Source: Tumebacillus sp. BK434
GTDB taxonomy: Bacteria; Bacillota; Bacilli; Tumebacillales; Tumebacillaceae
Length of the DNA stretch: 64,000 bases
Assembly (NCBI RefSeq): GCF_004340785.1
Contig: NZ_SLXS01000010.1
Coordinates: 46,081 to 110,080, forward strand
Direction of reading: 5' to 3'
Shown here piece after piece: positions 17,248 through 25,387 of this stretch (position 1 is the stretch's first letter; each line of letters begins with the position of its first letter). Both the position numbers and the translations under genes were made by a program. The notes beneath the pieces were generated by a model that did no database searches, was not told where the DNA came from, and worked only from the letters and a program-made list of their open reading frames with translations.

Positions 17248-18906
17248 ATGATGCAGGTCTTAAACGGATCTTTGTTCGTGCAAATGGTCTTGCAAGGACA
17301 TGCGAGCCTGGAACAAAACAAGGACCGGGTGAATGCCCTGAATGTATTCCCGGTGCCGGACGGCGACACGGGGACCAACATGAGCCTGTCGATGACATCT
17401 GGCGTCAATGAGCTCAAACGATACATAAACGAACCGCTGCACCGCGCTGCGGAAGCGGTTTCAACAGGGCTGCTGATGGGGGCCCGCGGCAACTCGGGCG
17501 TCATTTTGTCGCAGCTGTTCCGCGGCTTTGCCAAAGGCGTCGCGAAAAAGACAGAAGCCGATGTGAAGACGTTTGCCGACGCTTTCCAAAACGGCGTGAC
17601 CACCGCGTATTCGGCGGTCGTCAAGCCGGTCGAAGGCACGATCCTCACCGTTTCGAAAGACGCGGCTGCGGCTGCGCAGACGGCGGCGAAGGACAAGAAC
17701 GCCACCATTCAGTCGGTGATGGAAGCGGTGCTTAACGAAGCGGAGCGCTCCCTCGAGCGCACGCCGGAACTGCTTCCGGTGCTCCGTCAGGCCGGTGTCG
17801 TCGATTCCGGCGGACAAGGCCTGGTCTACATCTACAAGGGCTGGCTGGCAGCGATCAAAGGCGAAAGCGTTTCGGTCGACACCTCGGCTGTCGGCGCGGC
17901 ACCCGCCAAAGTGTTGACGCCGGCAGCTGCACACGGCGACGGGGAAACTGAATATGGATATTGTACGGAATTTATCATCCGTCTGCCGGAAGCGTCCGAC
18001 GATGAGAAAGCGACCGAGGTGGCGGTGCGCGACGCGCTGATGCCGCTTGGCGATTCGCTGCTCGTCGTGGCGGCTGATGACATCGTCAAGATCCACATCC
18101 ACGCGCTCGCACCGGGCAACGTCCTGAACAAAGCGCAGGAGTTTGGCGAACTGACCCGCATCAAGATCGACAACATGACCGAGCAGCATCACGACTTGCA
18201 GTCGATGGATTCCGGCGCTGTCGCAGCTGCGGAGTCGGAAGGCCCGAAGAAGCCCTATGCGATCGTCACCGTCACGGTAGGCGTTGGCTTGACCGAAGTG
18301 TTCAAGTCGCTGGGCGCAGAAGGCATCATCGAAGGCGGCCAGACGATGAACCCGAGCACCGAAGACATTGTCAACTCGGTGAAAGCGCTTCATGCTGAGC
18401 ATGTGTTCATCCTGCCGAACAACTCCAACATCATCATGGCGGCGGAGCAGGCGAAGACTGTGCTTGGCGACACCGTGACGGTGATCCCGACCAAAACGAT
18501 TCCGCAAGGGATCGCGGCGGCGATCTCCTTCGATGCGGCTGCAGCCCTCGAAGAGAACGTCGAAAGCATGAGCGGCGGCATTTCCCGCGTCAAATCGGGT
18601 CAGATCACCCAAGCGGTGCGCGACTCCAACTTCCAGGACCTTGAGATCAGCGAAGGCGATTTCATGGGCATGCAAGAAGGCAAAGTCGTAACGCTTGGAA
18701 AAGAATTGGATTTGACGGCAGTCTCGTTGCTTGAGAAAATGATAGATGACGAGAGTGAAGTGGTCACCGTGTTCTACGGTGAGGACGTGACCGCAGAGCA
18801 GGCAGCGAAGCTGCTCGAAGAGGCACAGAATCAATTTGACCACTGTGAGTTTGAACTGCACTATGGCGGTCAGCCGCTGTACTCCTACATTTTCTCGGTG
18901 GAGTAG
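17248..18906 (+). CDS. fakA: fatty acid kinase catalytic subunit FakA (DAK2-domain, YloV)
   Basis: A 552-aa ATP-dependent kinase that phosphorylates exogenous fatty acids held by a FakB protein. The N-terminal DhaK-L-like domain has NVFPVPDGDTGTNMSLSM (Mg/ATP-binding Asp cluster) and GARGNSGVILSQLFRG. A middle domain has GYCTEFIIRLP, and the C-terminal DegV-like half has ILPNNSNIIMAAEQA. AAAGGAGG precedes the start. No fakB lies in the window, so the partner is encoded elsewhere. Confidence 0.93.
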   Translation: MMQVLNGSLFVQMVLQGHASLEQNKDRVNALNVFPVPDGDTGTNMSLSMTSGVNELKRYINEPLHRAAEAVSTGLLMGARGNSGVILSQLFRGFAKGVAKKTEADVKTFADAFQNGVTTAYSAVVKPVEGTILTVSKDAAAAAQTAAKDKNATIQSVMEAVLNEAERSLERTPELLPVLRQAGVVDSGGQGLVYIYKGWLAAIKGESVSVDTSAVGAAPAKVLTPAAAHGDGETEYGYCTEFIIRLPEASDDEKATEVAVRDALMPLGDSLLVVAADDIVKIHIHALAPGNVLNKAQEFGELTRIKIDNMTEQHHDLQSMDSGAVAAAESEGPKKPYAIVTVTVGVGLTEVFKSLGAEGIIEGGQTMNPSTEDIVNSVKALHAEHVFILPNNSNIIMAAEQAKTVLGDTVTVIPTKTIPQGIAAAISFDAAAALEENVESMSGGISRVKSGQITQAVRDSNFQDLEISEGDFMGMQEGKVVTLGKELDLTAVSLLEKMIDDESEVVTVFYGEDVTAEQAAKLLEEAQNQFDHCEFELHYGGQPLYSYIFSVE

Positions 18907-18936
18907 AGCATCGGCCGCGTAAGCCCAGAACGAATC

Positions 18937-18967
18937 CGTCCTGTCGTACTTTCGGCAGGACGTTTTT
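18937..18967 (+). terminator. intrinsic terminator after fakA
   Basis: CGTCCTG pairs with CAGGACG over a 12-base loop, which itself can pair CG/CG, followed by TTTTT. Confidence 0.8.
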
Positions 18968-18992
18968 ATACGGGCAGGGAGGAGAGAGTTCG

Positions 18993-19664
18993 ATGTCTTC
19001 TTTTCGCCATTCGTTTGACATCATCGGGCCGGTGATGATCGGACCGTCCAGCTCGCACACCGCCGGTGCTGCGAGGCTGGGCCGCAGTGCCCGCGGGATC
19101 TTCGGGGAACAGCCCGCACGGGCGGAGATCACTTTGTACGGCTCGTTTGCCAAGACTTACAAAGGCCACGGCACCGATGTTGCGCTGGTCGCCGGGCTGC
19201 TCGATTTTGAAACGCACGACCCGCGCATCCCGCGCTCGCTGCACATCGCGGCGGCGGCGGGCATGGAGGTCGTGTTTATCATGGGCAAGCCAAACGCTGA
19301 CCTTCATCCGAACACGGTGCGCATCAAGCTGACCAAAGGCGAGCGGGCGCTGGAGATGATGGGGTGCTCGATCGGCGGCGGCGCGATCGAGATCTTGGAG
19401 ATCAATCAATTCACAGTCAAAATCACCGCCGCCTATCCGACGCTGGTCATCCCGCATACGGATCAGTTTGGCGTCGTGGCGGCCGTCACCGCGATTTTGT
19501 CCACTTATCGGCTGAACATCTCGGCGATGGAAGTCGCCCGCCGCGGGCGCGGCCGGGATGCGCTGATGGTGATCGGCACCGATGAACGGCCGAGCCCGGA
19601 CGCTGTGGCAGAGATTAAAGCATTGGAAGCGGTGCAAGATGTGGCGATCATCAACCCTTCCTAG
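18993..19664 (+). CDS. sdaAB: L-serine ammonia-lyase beta subunit
   Basis: A 223-aa subunit of the iron-sulfur L-serine dehydratase that makes pyruvate and ammonia. FDIIGPVMIGPSSSHTAGAA is the signature of the beta domain, and an ACT-like domain (about residues 148-220, HTDQFGVVAAVTAILS) forms the C-terminus. GGGAGGAGAG precedes ATG 18993. It is 12 bases from the alpha subunit, the two-gene arrangement of Firmicutes as opposed to the fused enzyme of enterobacteria. Confidence 0.94.
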   Translation: MSSFRHSFDIIGPVMIGPSSSHTAGAARLGRSARGIFGEQPARAEITLYGSFAKTYKGHGTDVALVAGLLDFETHDPRIPRSLHIAAAAGMEVVFIMGKPNADLHPNTVRIKLTKGERALEMMGCSIGGGAIEILEINQFTVKITAAYPTLVIPHTDQFGVVAAVTAILSTYRLNISAMEVARRGRGRDALMVIGTDERPSPDAVAEIKALEAVQDVAIINPS

Positions 19665-19676
19665 GAGGAGTGCATC

Positions 19677-20567
19677 GTGAGATTTAAGAATCTGGCCGAG
19701 CTCGTCGAGCTGGCCGAACAGGAAAACAAGCCAATCTACGAGATCATGATCGAAGAGCATGTCAATGAGACGGGCGACACGCGGGAGCAGATCATTGCGC
19801 AGATGACAGAATCCTTTGACGTGATGATGGCATCTGTCGAGCGCGGCTTGAAAGAAGACATCAAGTCGTTCTCCGGTCTGACCGGCGGCGATGCGAAACG
19901 CGTCTATGAATATGCGCAGCAAGGCAAGACGCTGCTCGGCAAACAGGCGACCGAAGCGATGGCGATGGCGCTTTCCACGTCGGAAGTCAACGCGGCGATG
20001 GGCCTTGTGGTCGCAACCCCGACCGCCGGCTCCTGCGGCATCCTGCCGGGCGTCTTGTCTTCTCTGCGCGGCTCCTTGGGCTTGGAAAAAGAGCAGTTGG
20101 TGCTCGGCATGTTCACAGCCGCTGCGGTCGGTTATGTCGTCGCCAACAATGCGTCGATCTCCGGGGCTGGCGGCGGCTGCCAGGCGGAAGTCGGTTCAGC
20201 GACGGCGATGGCGGCAGCTGCTGCTGTAGAGCTGGCGGGCGGATCGCCGTCCCAAGCGACACAGTCGGCCGGTCTGGCGCTGAAAAACGTGCTCGGTCTC
20301 GTCTGCGATCCGGTCGCAGGTCTGGTCGAGATCCCTTGCATCATTCGAAATGGGTTTGGTTCAGTCTTGGCGCTGGCAGGCGCCGATATGGCACTGGCAG
20401 GCGTGAAGAGCGTGATCCCGCCGGATGAAGTGATCTTGGCGATGTACAACATCGGCAAGACGATGCCGGTCGAATTGCGCGAGACGGCGATGGGCGGCTT
20501 GGCCGACACGCCGACGGCGCGCAAGCTCGAACGGCAGATTTACGGAAATGAGTTGAACGAAGCGTGA
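19677..20567 (+). CDS. sdaAA: L-serine ammonia-lyase alpha subunit
   Basis: A 296-aa catalytic subunit carrying the oxygen-labile [4Fe-4S] cluster. Conserved cysteines are in TPTAGSCGILPG, GAGGGCQAEVGSA and LVCDPVAGLVEIPC, the pattern of cluster ligands. The GTG start at 19677 follows TAGGAGGAG. The gene ends by overlapping the recG start by four bases (GTGA), so recG is likely translated with it. Confidence 0.95.
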   Translation: MRFKNLAELVELAEQENKPIYEIMIEEHVNETGDTREQIIAQMTESFDVMMASVERGLKEDIKSFSGLTGGDAKRVYEYAQQGKTLLGKQATEAMAMALSTSEVNAAMGLVVATPTAGSCGILPGVLSSLRGSLGLEKEQLVLGMFTAAAVGYVVANNASISGAGGGCQAEVGSATAMAAAAAVELAGGSPSQATQSAGLALKNVLGLVCDPVAGLVEIPCIIRNGFGSVLALAGADMALAGVKSVIPPDEVILAMYNIGKTMPVELRETAMGGLADTPTARKLERQIYGNELNEA

Positions 20568-22621
20568 CCCTCGCCACTGCGCCGGTCAGCGTTTTGCCAG
20601 GTGTAGGCCCCCAGCGACTGCGGACGCTGGGGCTTCTTGGCATTTTCACCCTGCTCGATCTGATCACCTACTACCCATTTCGCTATGAAGACCGCAACGC
20701 CCAGCCCGGACGGGAGCTGGAACATGGAGCCCGCGTGACGGTGCGCGTCACCATCGACGGCGCGGCCGGAGTCAAATACCGGGGCAAGCGCGCCTCGACG
20801 ACGATCTCGCCGGTGGTGACGGAAGACTTCCGCCGCCTGCACGCCGTCTGGTTCAACCAGCCCTACGTCAAAGACCAGCTCAAGCCGGGACGCAAGATGA
20901 CGATCACCGGCAAATACGATGCCAACCGCCGCTCGATCACCGTCACCACCCACGATTTTGCCGTCGCCGGGGAGACGGTGCACAGCAACCGCATCGTGCC
21001 TGTCTACAATGTGAAAACGGACATCACGCCGAAGATTCTGCGCAACCTGATCGCGCAGGCGGTGAAGACGTACAGCGCCGACATTCCGGAACTGCTGCCG
21101 CTGGCCCTGCGCCAAAAATACCGCCTGATCGACCGCATCGAAGCGATCCATGAAATCCATTTCCCGCAAAACAGCGACACGCTGCATCAGGCGCGCCGCC
21201 GGCTGATCTTTGAAGAGTTTTTCCTCTTCCAGCTCAAGTTGCAGGCGTTTCGCTGGATCCACCGCCATGAGCAGCCCGGCGTGGCGCATACGGCACCGGA
21301 CGATGCTGTCGCGAAATTTGTGCAAGGGCTGCCCTTTGCGATGACCGGGGCTCAAACGCGCGTCGCCGGGGAAATCCTGCGCGACATGCAAAGCAAAATG
21401 CCGATGAACCGCCTCGTGCAAGGGGACGTTGGCTCCGGGAAGACGATCCTCGCCTTTCTGGCCGCCTATGTCGCGGTCCTGTCGGGGAATCAGGGTGCGA
21501 TTCTCGTGCCGACAGAAATCCTCGCGGAACAGCATTTCCGCTCGGCTGTCGAGCTGCTGGAACCGCTCGGCGTGAAAAGCGTCCTGCTCGTCGGGTCGCA
21601 AAAGGAAAAAGAGCGCCGCGAAGTGCTCGCTGAGATCGAAAGCGGCGATGCACAGGTGATCATCGGCACGCATGCCCTGCTCGAAGAAGGAGTGCGCTTC
21701 CGCTCGCTGTCTGTCGTCGTCACCGACGAACAGCACCGCTTTGGCGTTGAGCAGCGCTCGATCTTCCGGCAAAAAGGCCACGCGCCAGACGTCCTGTTCA
21801 TGTCGGCGACCCCGATCCCGCGCACGCTCGCCATGTCCGTCTTTGGCGACTTGGACGTGTCGCTGGTCGACGAGCTGCCGGCCGGTCGCAAACCGATCCA
21901 GACCTTTTGGATCACGCCGGACAAAGAGGAGCGCTCCTTGCGCTTTATCCGCAGCGAACTGGCCAAAGGACGCCAGGCGTACATCGTCTGTCCGCTGGTC
22001 GAAGAGTCGGAAAAGGTGGAAGGCGTCGTTAACGCCACCGACCTCTACGCGATGCTCAAGGACTGGTTTGCCGGCTTTGAAGTCGGCTTGATGCACGGCA
22101 AGCTGCGACCGGCGGAAAAAGAAGATGTGATGCGCCGCTTCGTCAACAACGAAACACAGGTGCTCGTCTCCACCACAGTCATCGAAGTCGGTGTTAACGT
22201 GCCGAACGCCACGGTGATGATGGTCTACAACGCCGAGCGCTTCGGGCTCGCCCAGCTGCACCAGCTGCGCGGCCGCGTCGGCCGGGGCGAGCACGCCTCC
22301 TCCTGCATCCTGATGTCCAAGCCGGATACAGAGGCGGGCGAAGAGCGGATGAAGGCGATGGTCGCCACGCAAAACGGCTTTCTTCTCGCCGAAAAAGACT
22401 TGGAGCTGCGCGGCCCGGGCGAATTTTTTGGCGTCCGGCAAAGCGGGATTCCCGACTTTAAGATCGGCGATCTGCTGCAGGATGCCAAAATCATGCAGGT
22501 TGCCCGCGACGAAGTGCAGACCTGCATTCGCACGCCCGATTTCTGGACCCTGCCCAGCTTCGCGCAGCTGGTCGACTTTCTCAAACAGGAGAAAGTCCTG
22601 CTTCAGCGCGCCGGCGATTAG
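20564..22621 (+). CDS. recG: ATP-dependent DNA helicase RecG
   Basis: A 685-aa branched-DNA helicase that remodels stalled forks and Holliday junctions. The N-terminal wedge/OB domain (about 1-230) includes LDLITYYPFRYEDR. Helicase motifs follow: QGDVGSGKTILAFLAA (Walker A), VVTDEQHRFGVEQR (DEQH box), MSATPIPRTLA, and LHQLRGRVGRGEHASSC. The C-terminal TRG region is present. The GTG start overlaps the sdaAA stop. The family length is normal. Confidence 0.97.
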   Translation: MTLATAPVSVLPGVGPQRLRTLGLLGIFTLLDLITYYPFRYEDRNAQPGRELEHGARVTVRVTIDGAAGVKYRGKRASTTISPVVTEDFRRLHAVWFNQPYVKDQLKPGRKMTITGKYDANRRSITVTTHDFAVAGETVHSNRIVPVYNVKTDITPKILRNLIAQAVKTYSADIPELLPLALRQKYRLIDRIEAIHEIHFPQNSDTLHQARRRLIFEEFFLFQLKLQAFRWIHRHEQPGVAHTAPDDAVAKFVQGLPFAMTGAQTRVAGEILRDMQSKMPMNRLVQGDVGSGKTILAFLAAYVAVLSGNQGAILVPTEILAEQHFRSAVELLEPLGVKSVLLVGSQKEKERREVLAEIESGDAQVIIGTHALLEEGVRFRSLSVVVTDEQHRFGVEQRSIFRQKGHAPDVLFMSATPIPRTLAMSVFGDLDVSLVDELPAGRKPIQTFWITPDKEERSLRFIRSELAKGRQAYIVCPLVEESEKVEGVVNATDLYAMLKDWFAGFEVGLMHGKLRPAEKEDVMRRFVNNETQVLVSTTVIEVGVNVPNATVMMVYNAERFGLAQLHQLRGRVGRGEHASSCILMSKPDTEAGEERMKAMVATQNGFLLAEKDLELRGPGEFFGVRQSGIPDFKIGDLLQDAKIMQVARDEVQTCIRTPDFWTLPSFAQLVDFLKQEKVLLQRAGD

Positions 22622-22676
22622 CAGGATAAAATCGGCGGGTCCCGCTCATCCTAACTCCTGAAAGGGAGTGACCTCC

Positions 22677-22871
22677 ATGAGCAAAAAGAAAACCGCCTGC
22701 GTGCTGGGCAGCCAGCAGGCGATGCAGGTGTTCAAGTATGAAATCGCCCGCGAGATCGGGCTTGGCACGTCCCATTACGAAAAAGTGCCCAGACGCCTGA
22801 AGGACGAAGTGATCACCGACGCCATTTCCAAGCGCATGATTGAGCTGGCCGATACCCAGATTCGCAAATGA
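22677..22871 (+). CDS. divergent alpha/beta-type small acid-soluble spore protein
   Basis: 64 aa, MSKKKTACVLGSQQAMQVFK then YEIAREIGLG and a C-terminal ISKRMIELADTQIRK. The two helical segments match those of alpha/beta SASP (KxEIAxExG and ITKRLV), which coat spore DNA. It differs from the canonical type: the GPR protease site EIASEFG is EIAREIG here, and the RANGSVGGE turn is replaced by PRRLKDEVITD. GGGAGTG precedes ATG 22677. A terminator follows at once, so it is monocistronic, as most ssp genes are. Confidence 0.78.
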   Translation: MSKKKTACVLGSQQAMQVFKYEIAREIGLGTSHYEKVPRRLKDEVITDAISKRMIELADTQIRK

Positions 22872-22899
22872 GACGATCCGCTGCCGGATCGTCTTTTTC
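22872..22899 (+). terminator. intrinsic terminator of the SASP gene
   Basis: GACGATCCG-CTGC-CGGATCGTC followed by TTTTTCT. Confidence 0.92.
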
Positions 22900-23029
22900 T
22901 CGGGCGGCACTTACATCCTGTGGGAAATTCCTATATCATTGAACATATGGGAAAAAATCAAAGCAAGAAATTCTCGCTTGCTTCGTATGATAAAGGAAAC
23001 GGTCATCAGAAGGGTAAGGGTGTTTGGCG

Positions 23030-23233
23030 ATGAACAGTATCTCTGGGCAGATTGAGACACTAAGGCAAAAGCTGCTCGAAACGGTAGACAGTTACCGGGG
23101 TGACTTTCTGCATCCGAATGTGCTGCGCATCAGCCAGGAACTCGATTCGCTGATCGTACACGTGCAGCGCAGGAACCAGCAGCAGGCCCAGTCGCCCGAT
23201 GCCTGTCGGGAGTCGGGACAGGCGGGGCTGTAA
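23030..23233 (+). CDS. Spo0E-like aspartyl-phosphate phosphatase
   Basis: 67 aa with the family signature ISQELDSLIV (SQxLD) near residues 36-45, preceded by a helix IETLRQKLLETVDSY. Spo0E-type proteins dephosphorylate Spo0A~P and so hold back sporulation. The two-helix hairpin is followed by a disordered Gln-rich tail. ATG 23030 is preferred over the in-frame TTG 23024; AAGGGTAAGGG lies upstream. It stands between a SASP and a cell-wall hydrolase gene, a sporulation-coloured neighbourhood. Confidence 0.82.
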   Translation: MNSISGQIETLRQKLLETVDSYRGDFLHPNVLRISQELDSLIVHVQRRNQQQAQSPDACRESGQAGL

Positions 23234-23271
23234 TCCTGTTGCAATGGCTTGACGCTTAGGAGGTGGAGCAG

Positions 23272-23985
23272 ATGGCAACACCAATCTTGGGGACGGCGCG
23301 GGCGACAGTGAACCAGATGCGCACGTTTTTACGCCGCGTAAATTCGGATGCACCCGACTATTCTCAGCTCTATCTCGACATCGGGACCCGCTATAGGGTT
23401 CGCGGTGATCTTGCGTTTGCCCAGTCGATTCATGAGACGGGGTATTGGCAGTTCCGGGGGACGGTGCGCCCTTATCAGAACAATTTTTCCGGTCTGGGCA
23501 CGGTGAACCCGGATGTGCAGGGCGCTACGTTTGCCACGCCTGCGCTGGGCATCGAAGCGCAGATTCAGCATCTCTACGGCTATGCGACGCGGGCGCCGCT
23601 GCCCGCCGGCGTGAAAGTGGTCGATCCGCGGTTTGCGATCCTCGAGCGCGCCGGCCTGCGCGGCGTGGCGCCGACCTGGGAGCAGTTGAACGGCAGATGG
23701 GCTGTGCCCGGCATCAATTACGGGCAGTCGATCGTGGAACTCTGGCAGCAGATCCTGCAGATGCAGGCGCCAGGACCCTTGCCGACGCCGTCCGCGCCGC
23801 CGCAGCCGGACGACATTTTTATCGATCTCGACGAAGCGCTGTGGGCGGAACCGTTCATTCGCCAAGCGGCGGAGCTCGGTCTGATTCAAGGCTATGAAGA
23901 CCGTTCATTTCGTCCGAATCGGGAACTGACCCGCGCCGAACTGGCCGTGATTTTGACTCAATTACGAGAAAAGCTGAGGGGCTAA
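23272..23985 (+). CDS. glucosaminidase-domain protein with C-terminal SLH motif
   Basis: A 237-aa protein. Residues about 8-165 match the endo-beta-N-acetylglucosaminidase fold (PF01832-type): the catalytic Glu55 in AQSIHETGYWQF, then NNFSGLG and FATPALGIEAQIQHL. After a Pro-rich linker (near 168-180) comes one SLH-type motif (FIRQAAELGLIQGYEDRSF...LTRAELAVIL). There is no signal peptide: the N-terminus ATPILGTARATVNQMRTF is not hydrophobic. It may act inside the mother cell on spore cortex or be released on lysis; that is inference. AGGAGG fixes ATG 23272. Confidence 0.8.
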   Translation: MATPILGTARATVNQMRTFLRRVNSDAPDYSQLYLDIGTRYRVRGDLAFAQSIHETGYWQFRGTVRPYQNNFSGLGTVNPDVQGATFATPALGIEAQIQHLYGYATRAPLPAGVKVVDPRFAILERAGLRGVAPTWEQLNGRWAVPGINYGQSIVELWQQILQMQAPGPLPTPSAPPQPDDIFIDLDEALWAEPFIRQAAELGLIQGYEDRSFRPNRELTRAELAVILTQLREKLRG

Positions 23986-24000
23986 TCCCTCAGCTTTTTT
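23971..24000 (+). terminator. intrinsic terminator after glucosaminidase gene
   Basis: AAGCTGAGGG-GCTAAT-CCCTCAGCTT with a run of T, overlapping the end of the coding region. Confidence 0.92.
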
Positions 24001-24005
24001 GTGTC

Positions 24006-24128
24006 TCAGCGTTTGTGCTTGTCTTTTGGCGGCATCAAGACCATGATTAAAAATTGGAACAAAATGATTCCGACAAAAATCAGAGAAGCGAAAATGGCCA
24101 CCTGTGCCGGGGTAAATTCAATTTCCAT
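24006..24128 (-). CDS. small single-span membrane protein (40 aa)
   Basis: The reverse strand encodes MEIEFTPAQVAIFASLIFVG followed by IILFQFLIMVLMPPKDKHKR. One hydrophobic helix (about residues 9-33) is followed by a basic tail PPKDKHKR, so a C-in membrane topology is likely. GGAGGTGAGCGG precedes the ATG with good spacing, which makes it a convincing gene despite its size. It lies downstream of the 94-aa gene on the same strand with a gap of 27 bases, so the two probably form an operon. I do not recognise the family. Confidence 0.65.
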   Translation of the reverse strand: MEIEFTPAQVAIFASLIFVGIILFQFLIMVLMPPKDKHKR

Positions 24129-24155
24129 TCCGCTCACCTCCCGCGTCTTCAACGC

Positions 24156-24440
24156 TCAGATTTGACTGATTTCGTTGATCGCTTCCTGCACCTGCAAGCC
24201 GATCTTCAGCTTGTCCTGCGACGCAGGAGCTTCGGCGCCTTGCTCGACCATGTAGCCGATCTTTTGCAGTTCCTTCCGGTAGACGGTGAGGATATCCTGC
24301 AAACGGAGGCCGATGCGCCGCTGTTCAGATGAGCCGTTCAAAAGCTGGTTGGTCATGCCTTCTAACTGAGAGCCGGCGAGGCGCATCTGGTGCAGCGACT
24401 GTTCGATTTGATGTAAGGGGACAGTCACGGTCATGTTCAT
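24156..24440 (-). CDS. helical protein of unknown function (94 aa)
   Basis: A predicted soluble helical protein, MNMTVTVPLHQIEQSLHQMR, with two long amphipathic helices (about 9-37 and 39-68) and a third near the C-terminus (KLKIGLQVQEAINEISQI). The Gln/Leu-rich heptads suggest a coiled coil or a WXG100-like hairpin, but there is no WXG motif. AGGAGTGACGAACT lies before ATG 24440. Immediately upstream on the same strand is an intrinsic terminator, so expression may depend on read-through or a promoter close to the gene. Function unknown. Confidence 0.6.
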   Translation of the reverse strand: MNMTVTVPLHQIEQSLHQMRLAGSQLEGMTNQLLNGSSEQRRIGLRLQDILTVYRKELQKIGYMVEQGAEAPASQDKLKIGLQVQEAINEISQI

Positions 24441-24493
24441 AGTTCGTCACTCCTCACGTCTAGGATGCCGCCGAAGCCGCCGCAGAATGTCTG

Positions 24494-24531
24494 GAAAAAA
24501 GAAAAACCCGCGTCCGGGTATACGCGGGTTT
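24494..24531 (-). terminator. reverse-strand intrinsic terminator
   Basis: AAACCCGCG (24504-24512) and CGCGGGTTT (24523-24531) form a 9-bp stem. The A-rich run 24494-24506 gives a U tract only in the reverse-strand transcript, so its direction is -. It lies 54 bases before the 94-aa gene. Confidence 0.85.
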
Positions 24532-24680
24532 CCGCTCGCCGTTTGCACGGCAAGCACTGGGAGAGGAGAAACCGGAGGAAGAGCTTATGGGGAAACCTAA
24601 GTCTTCTCCGCGGTTGCCTGCAACAGCTCTCGCCGTTGCTAGTTGTTATGGTTGCCGCCCGGGCGGCAGGATATACCTGC
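24494..24680 (-). ncRNA. candidate structured RNA or attenuator leader (reverse strand)
   Basis: A gene-free stretch with several nested stems. AACCG (24570-24574) pairs with CGGTT (24611-24615) as part of a long hairpin that also pairs GGAGGAAGA with TCTTCTCC and CTTA/TAAG. GTTTGCA and GGCAA (24541-24553) pair with TTGCC and TGCAAC (24614-24624). GCCGCCCGGGCGGC (24654-24667) and GCAGG/CCTGC (24666-24680) form further hairpins. On the reverse strand it ends in a strong intrinsic terminator. I could not match it to 6S, SRP, RNase P, T-box or a common riboswitch by eye. The 5' end is not determined. Confidence 0.45.
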
Positions 24681-24766
24681 GCAAGAAATTTTTCTTTCGC
24701 CAAACGGGGGGATTGGCTCAGCGGTGGTCTTTTATGGTAAAGTAAGGACTGAGGAGTGAAGTCAAC

Positions 24767-25387
24767 ATGCGCGTCATCTCTGGCGACTGCAAAGGCAGGC
24801 GTTTAAAAGCGGTACCGGGCACGAGCACGCGCCCGACGACCGATAAAGTAAAAGAGTCGATGTTCAACATCATCGGCCCTTATTTTGACGGAGGCTGGGC
24901 GCTCGACCTGTTCGCCGGCACCGGCGGATTGGGGATCGAAGCGCTATCCCGTGGCATCGAAAAAGCGGTGTTTCTCGACACCGACCACAAGGCGCTGGCC
25001 ACCGTCCGCGAGAACGTGAGCACGCTTGGGCTCAAGGAGCGCGCCGAAATCTACAAAAATGACGCCAGACGGGCGCTCGACGTGCTGGCCGGGCGCGGGC
25101 TGCAGTTTGAGCTGGTCTTTCTCGATCCGCCCTACAAGCTGGTGCACCTCTACGACGAGCTGATCACGAAACTGCAAACGCTACGCCTGCTGACCGAGCG
25201 GGCGTACATCGTCGCTGAGCACAGCGCCGAGGTGGAATTGCCCGAGACGTACGGCCGGGCCAAGCGCTGGCGGCTGGCGGAGTACGGCGAGATCGCCATC
25301 AGTTTTTACGAGATTACCGAATTGGCTACTGAAACGGCTACAGAAACGGCTACAGAAACGGTTACAGAAATGGAGACTGAAGCATGA
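24767..25387 (+). CDS. rsmD: 16S rRNA (guanine-966 N2) methyltransferase RsmD
   Basis: A SAM-dependent methyltransferase of 206 aa. The N-terminal [18 protein letters not shown] and [16 protein letters not shown] are family hallmarks; the SAM-binding motif is [18 protein letters not shown] and the catalytic motif is LDPPYK. Beyond the normal end near residue 185 it carries a repetitive tail rich in Thr-Glu-Thr-Ala, encoded by near-identical 12-base units at about 25327-25370. It overlaps coaD by 4 bases, the conserved ylbH-coaD order. A TGGTAAAGT extended -10-like element lies at 24733-24741. Confidence 0.94.
   Translation: MRVISGDCKGRRLKAVPGTSTRPTTDKVKESMFNIIGPYFDGGWALDLFAGTGGLGIEALSRGIEKAVFLDTDHKALATVRENVSTLGLKERAEIYKNDARRALDVLAGRGLQFELVFLDPPYKLVHLYDELITKLQTLRLLTERAYIVAEHSAEVELPETYGRAKRWRLAEYGEIAISFYEITELATETATETATETVTEMETEA

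Noticed and set aside
24494..24680. Identification as 6S RNA, SRP RNA, RNase P or c-di-AMP riboswitch
   Set aside because: None of the conserved core motifs of these RNAs could be found by eye, so only a neutral call is made.
24437..24703. 88-aa reverse ORF upstream of the 94-aa gene
   Set aside because: It reads through a strong terminator hairpin and lacks start signals; the pairing of the RNA explains the sequence better.
24465..24740. 91-aa forward ORF before rsmD
   Set aside because: It runs through the structured element and reverse-strand terminator, has no ribosome binding site and shows no family pattern.
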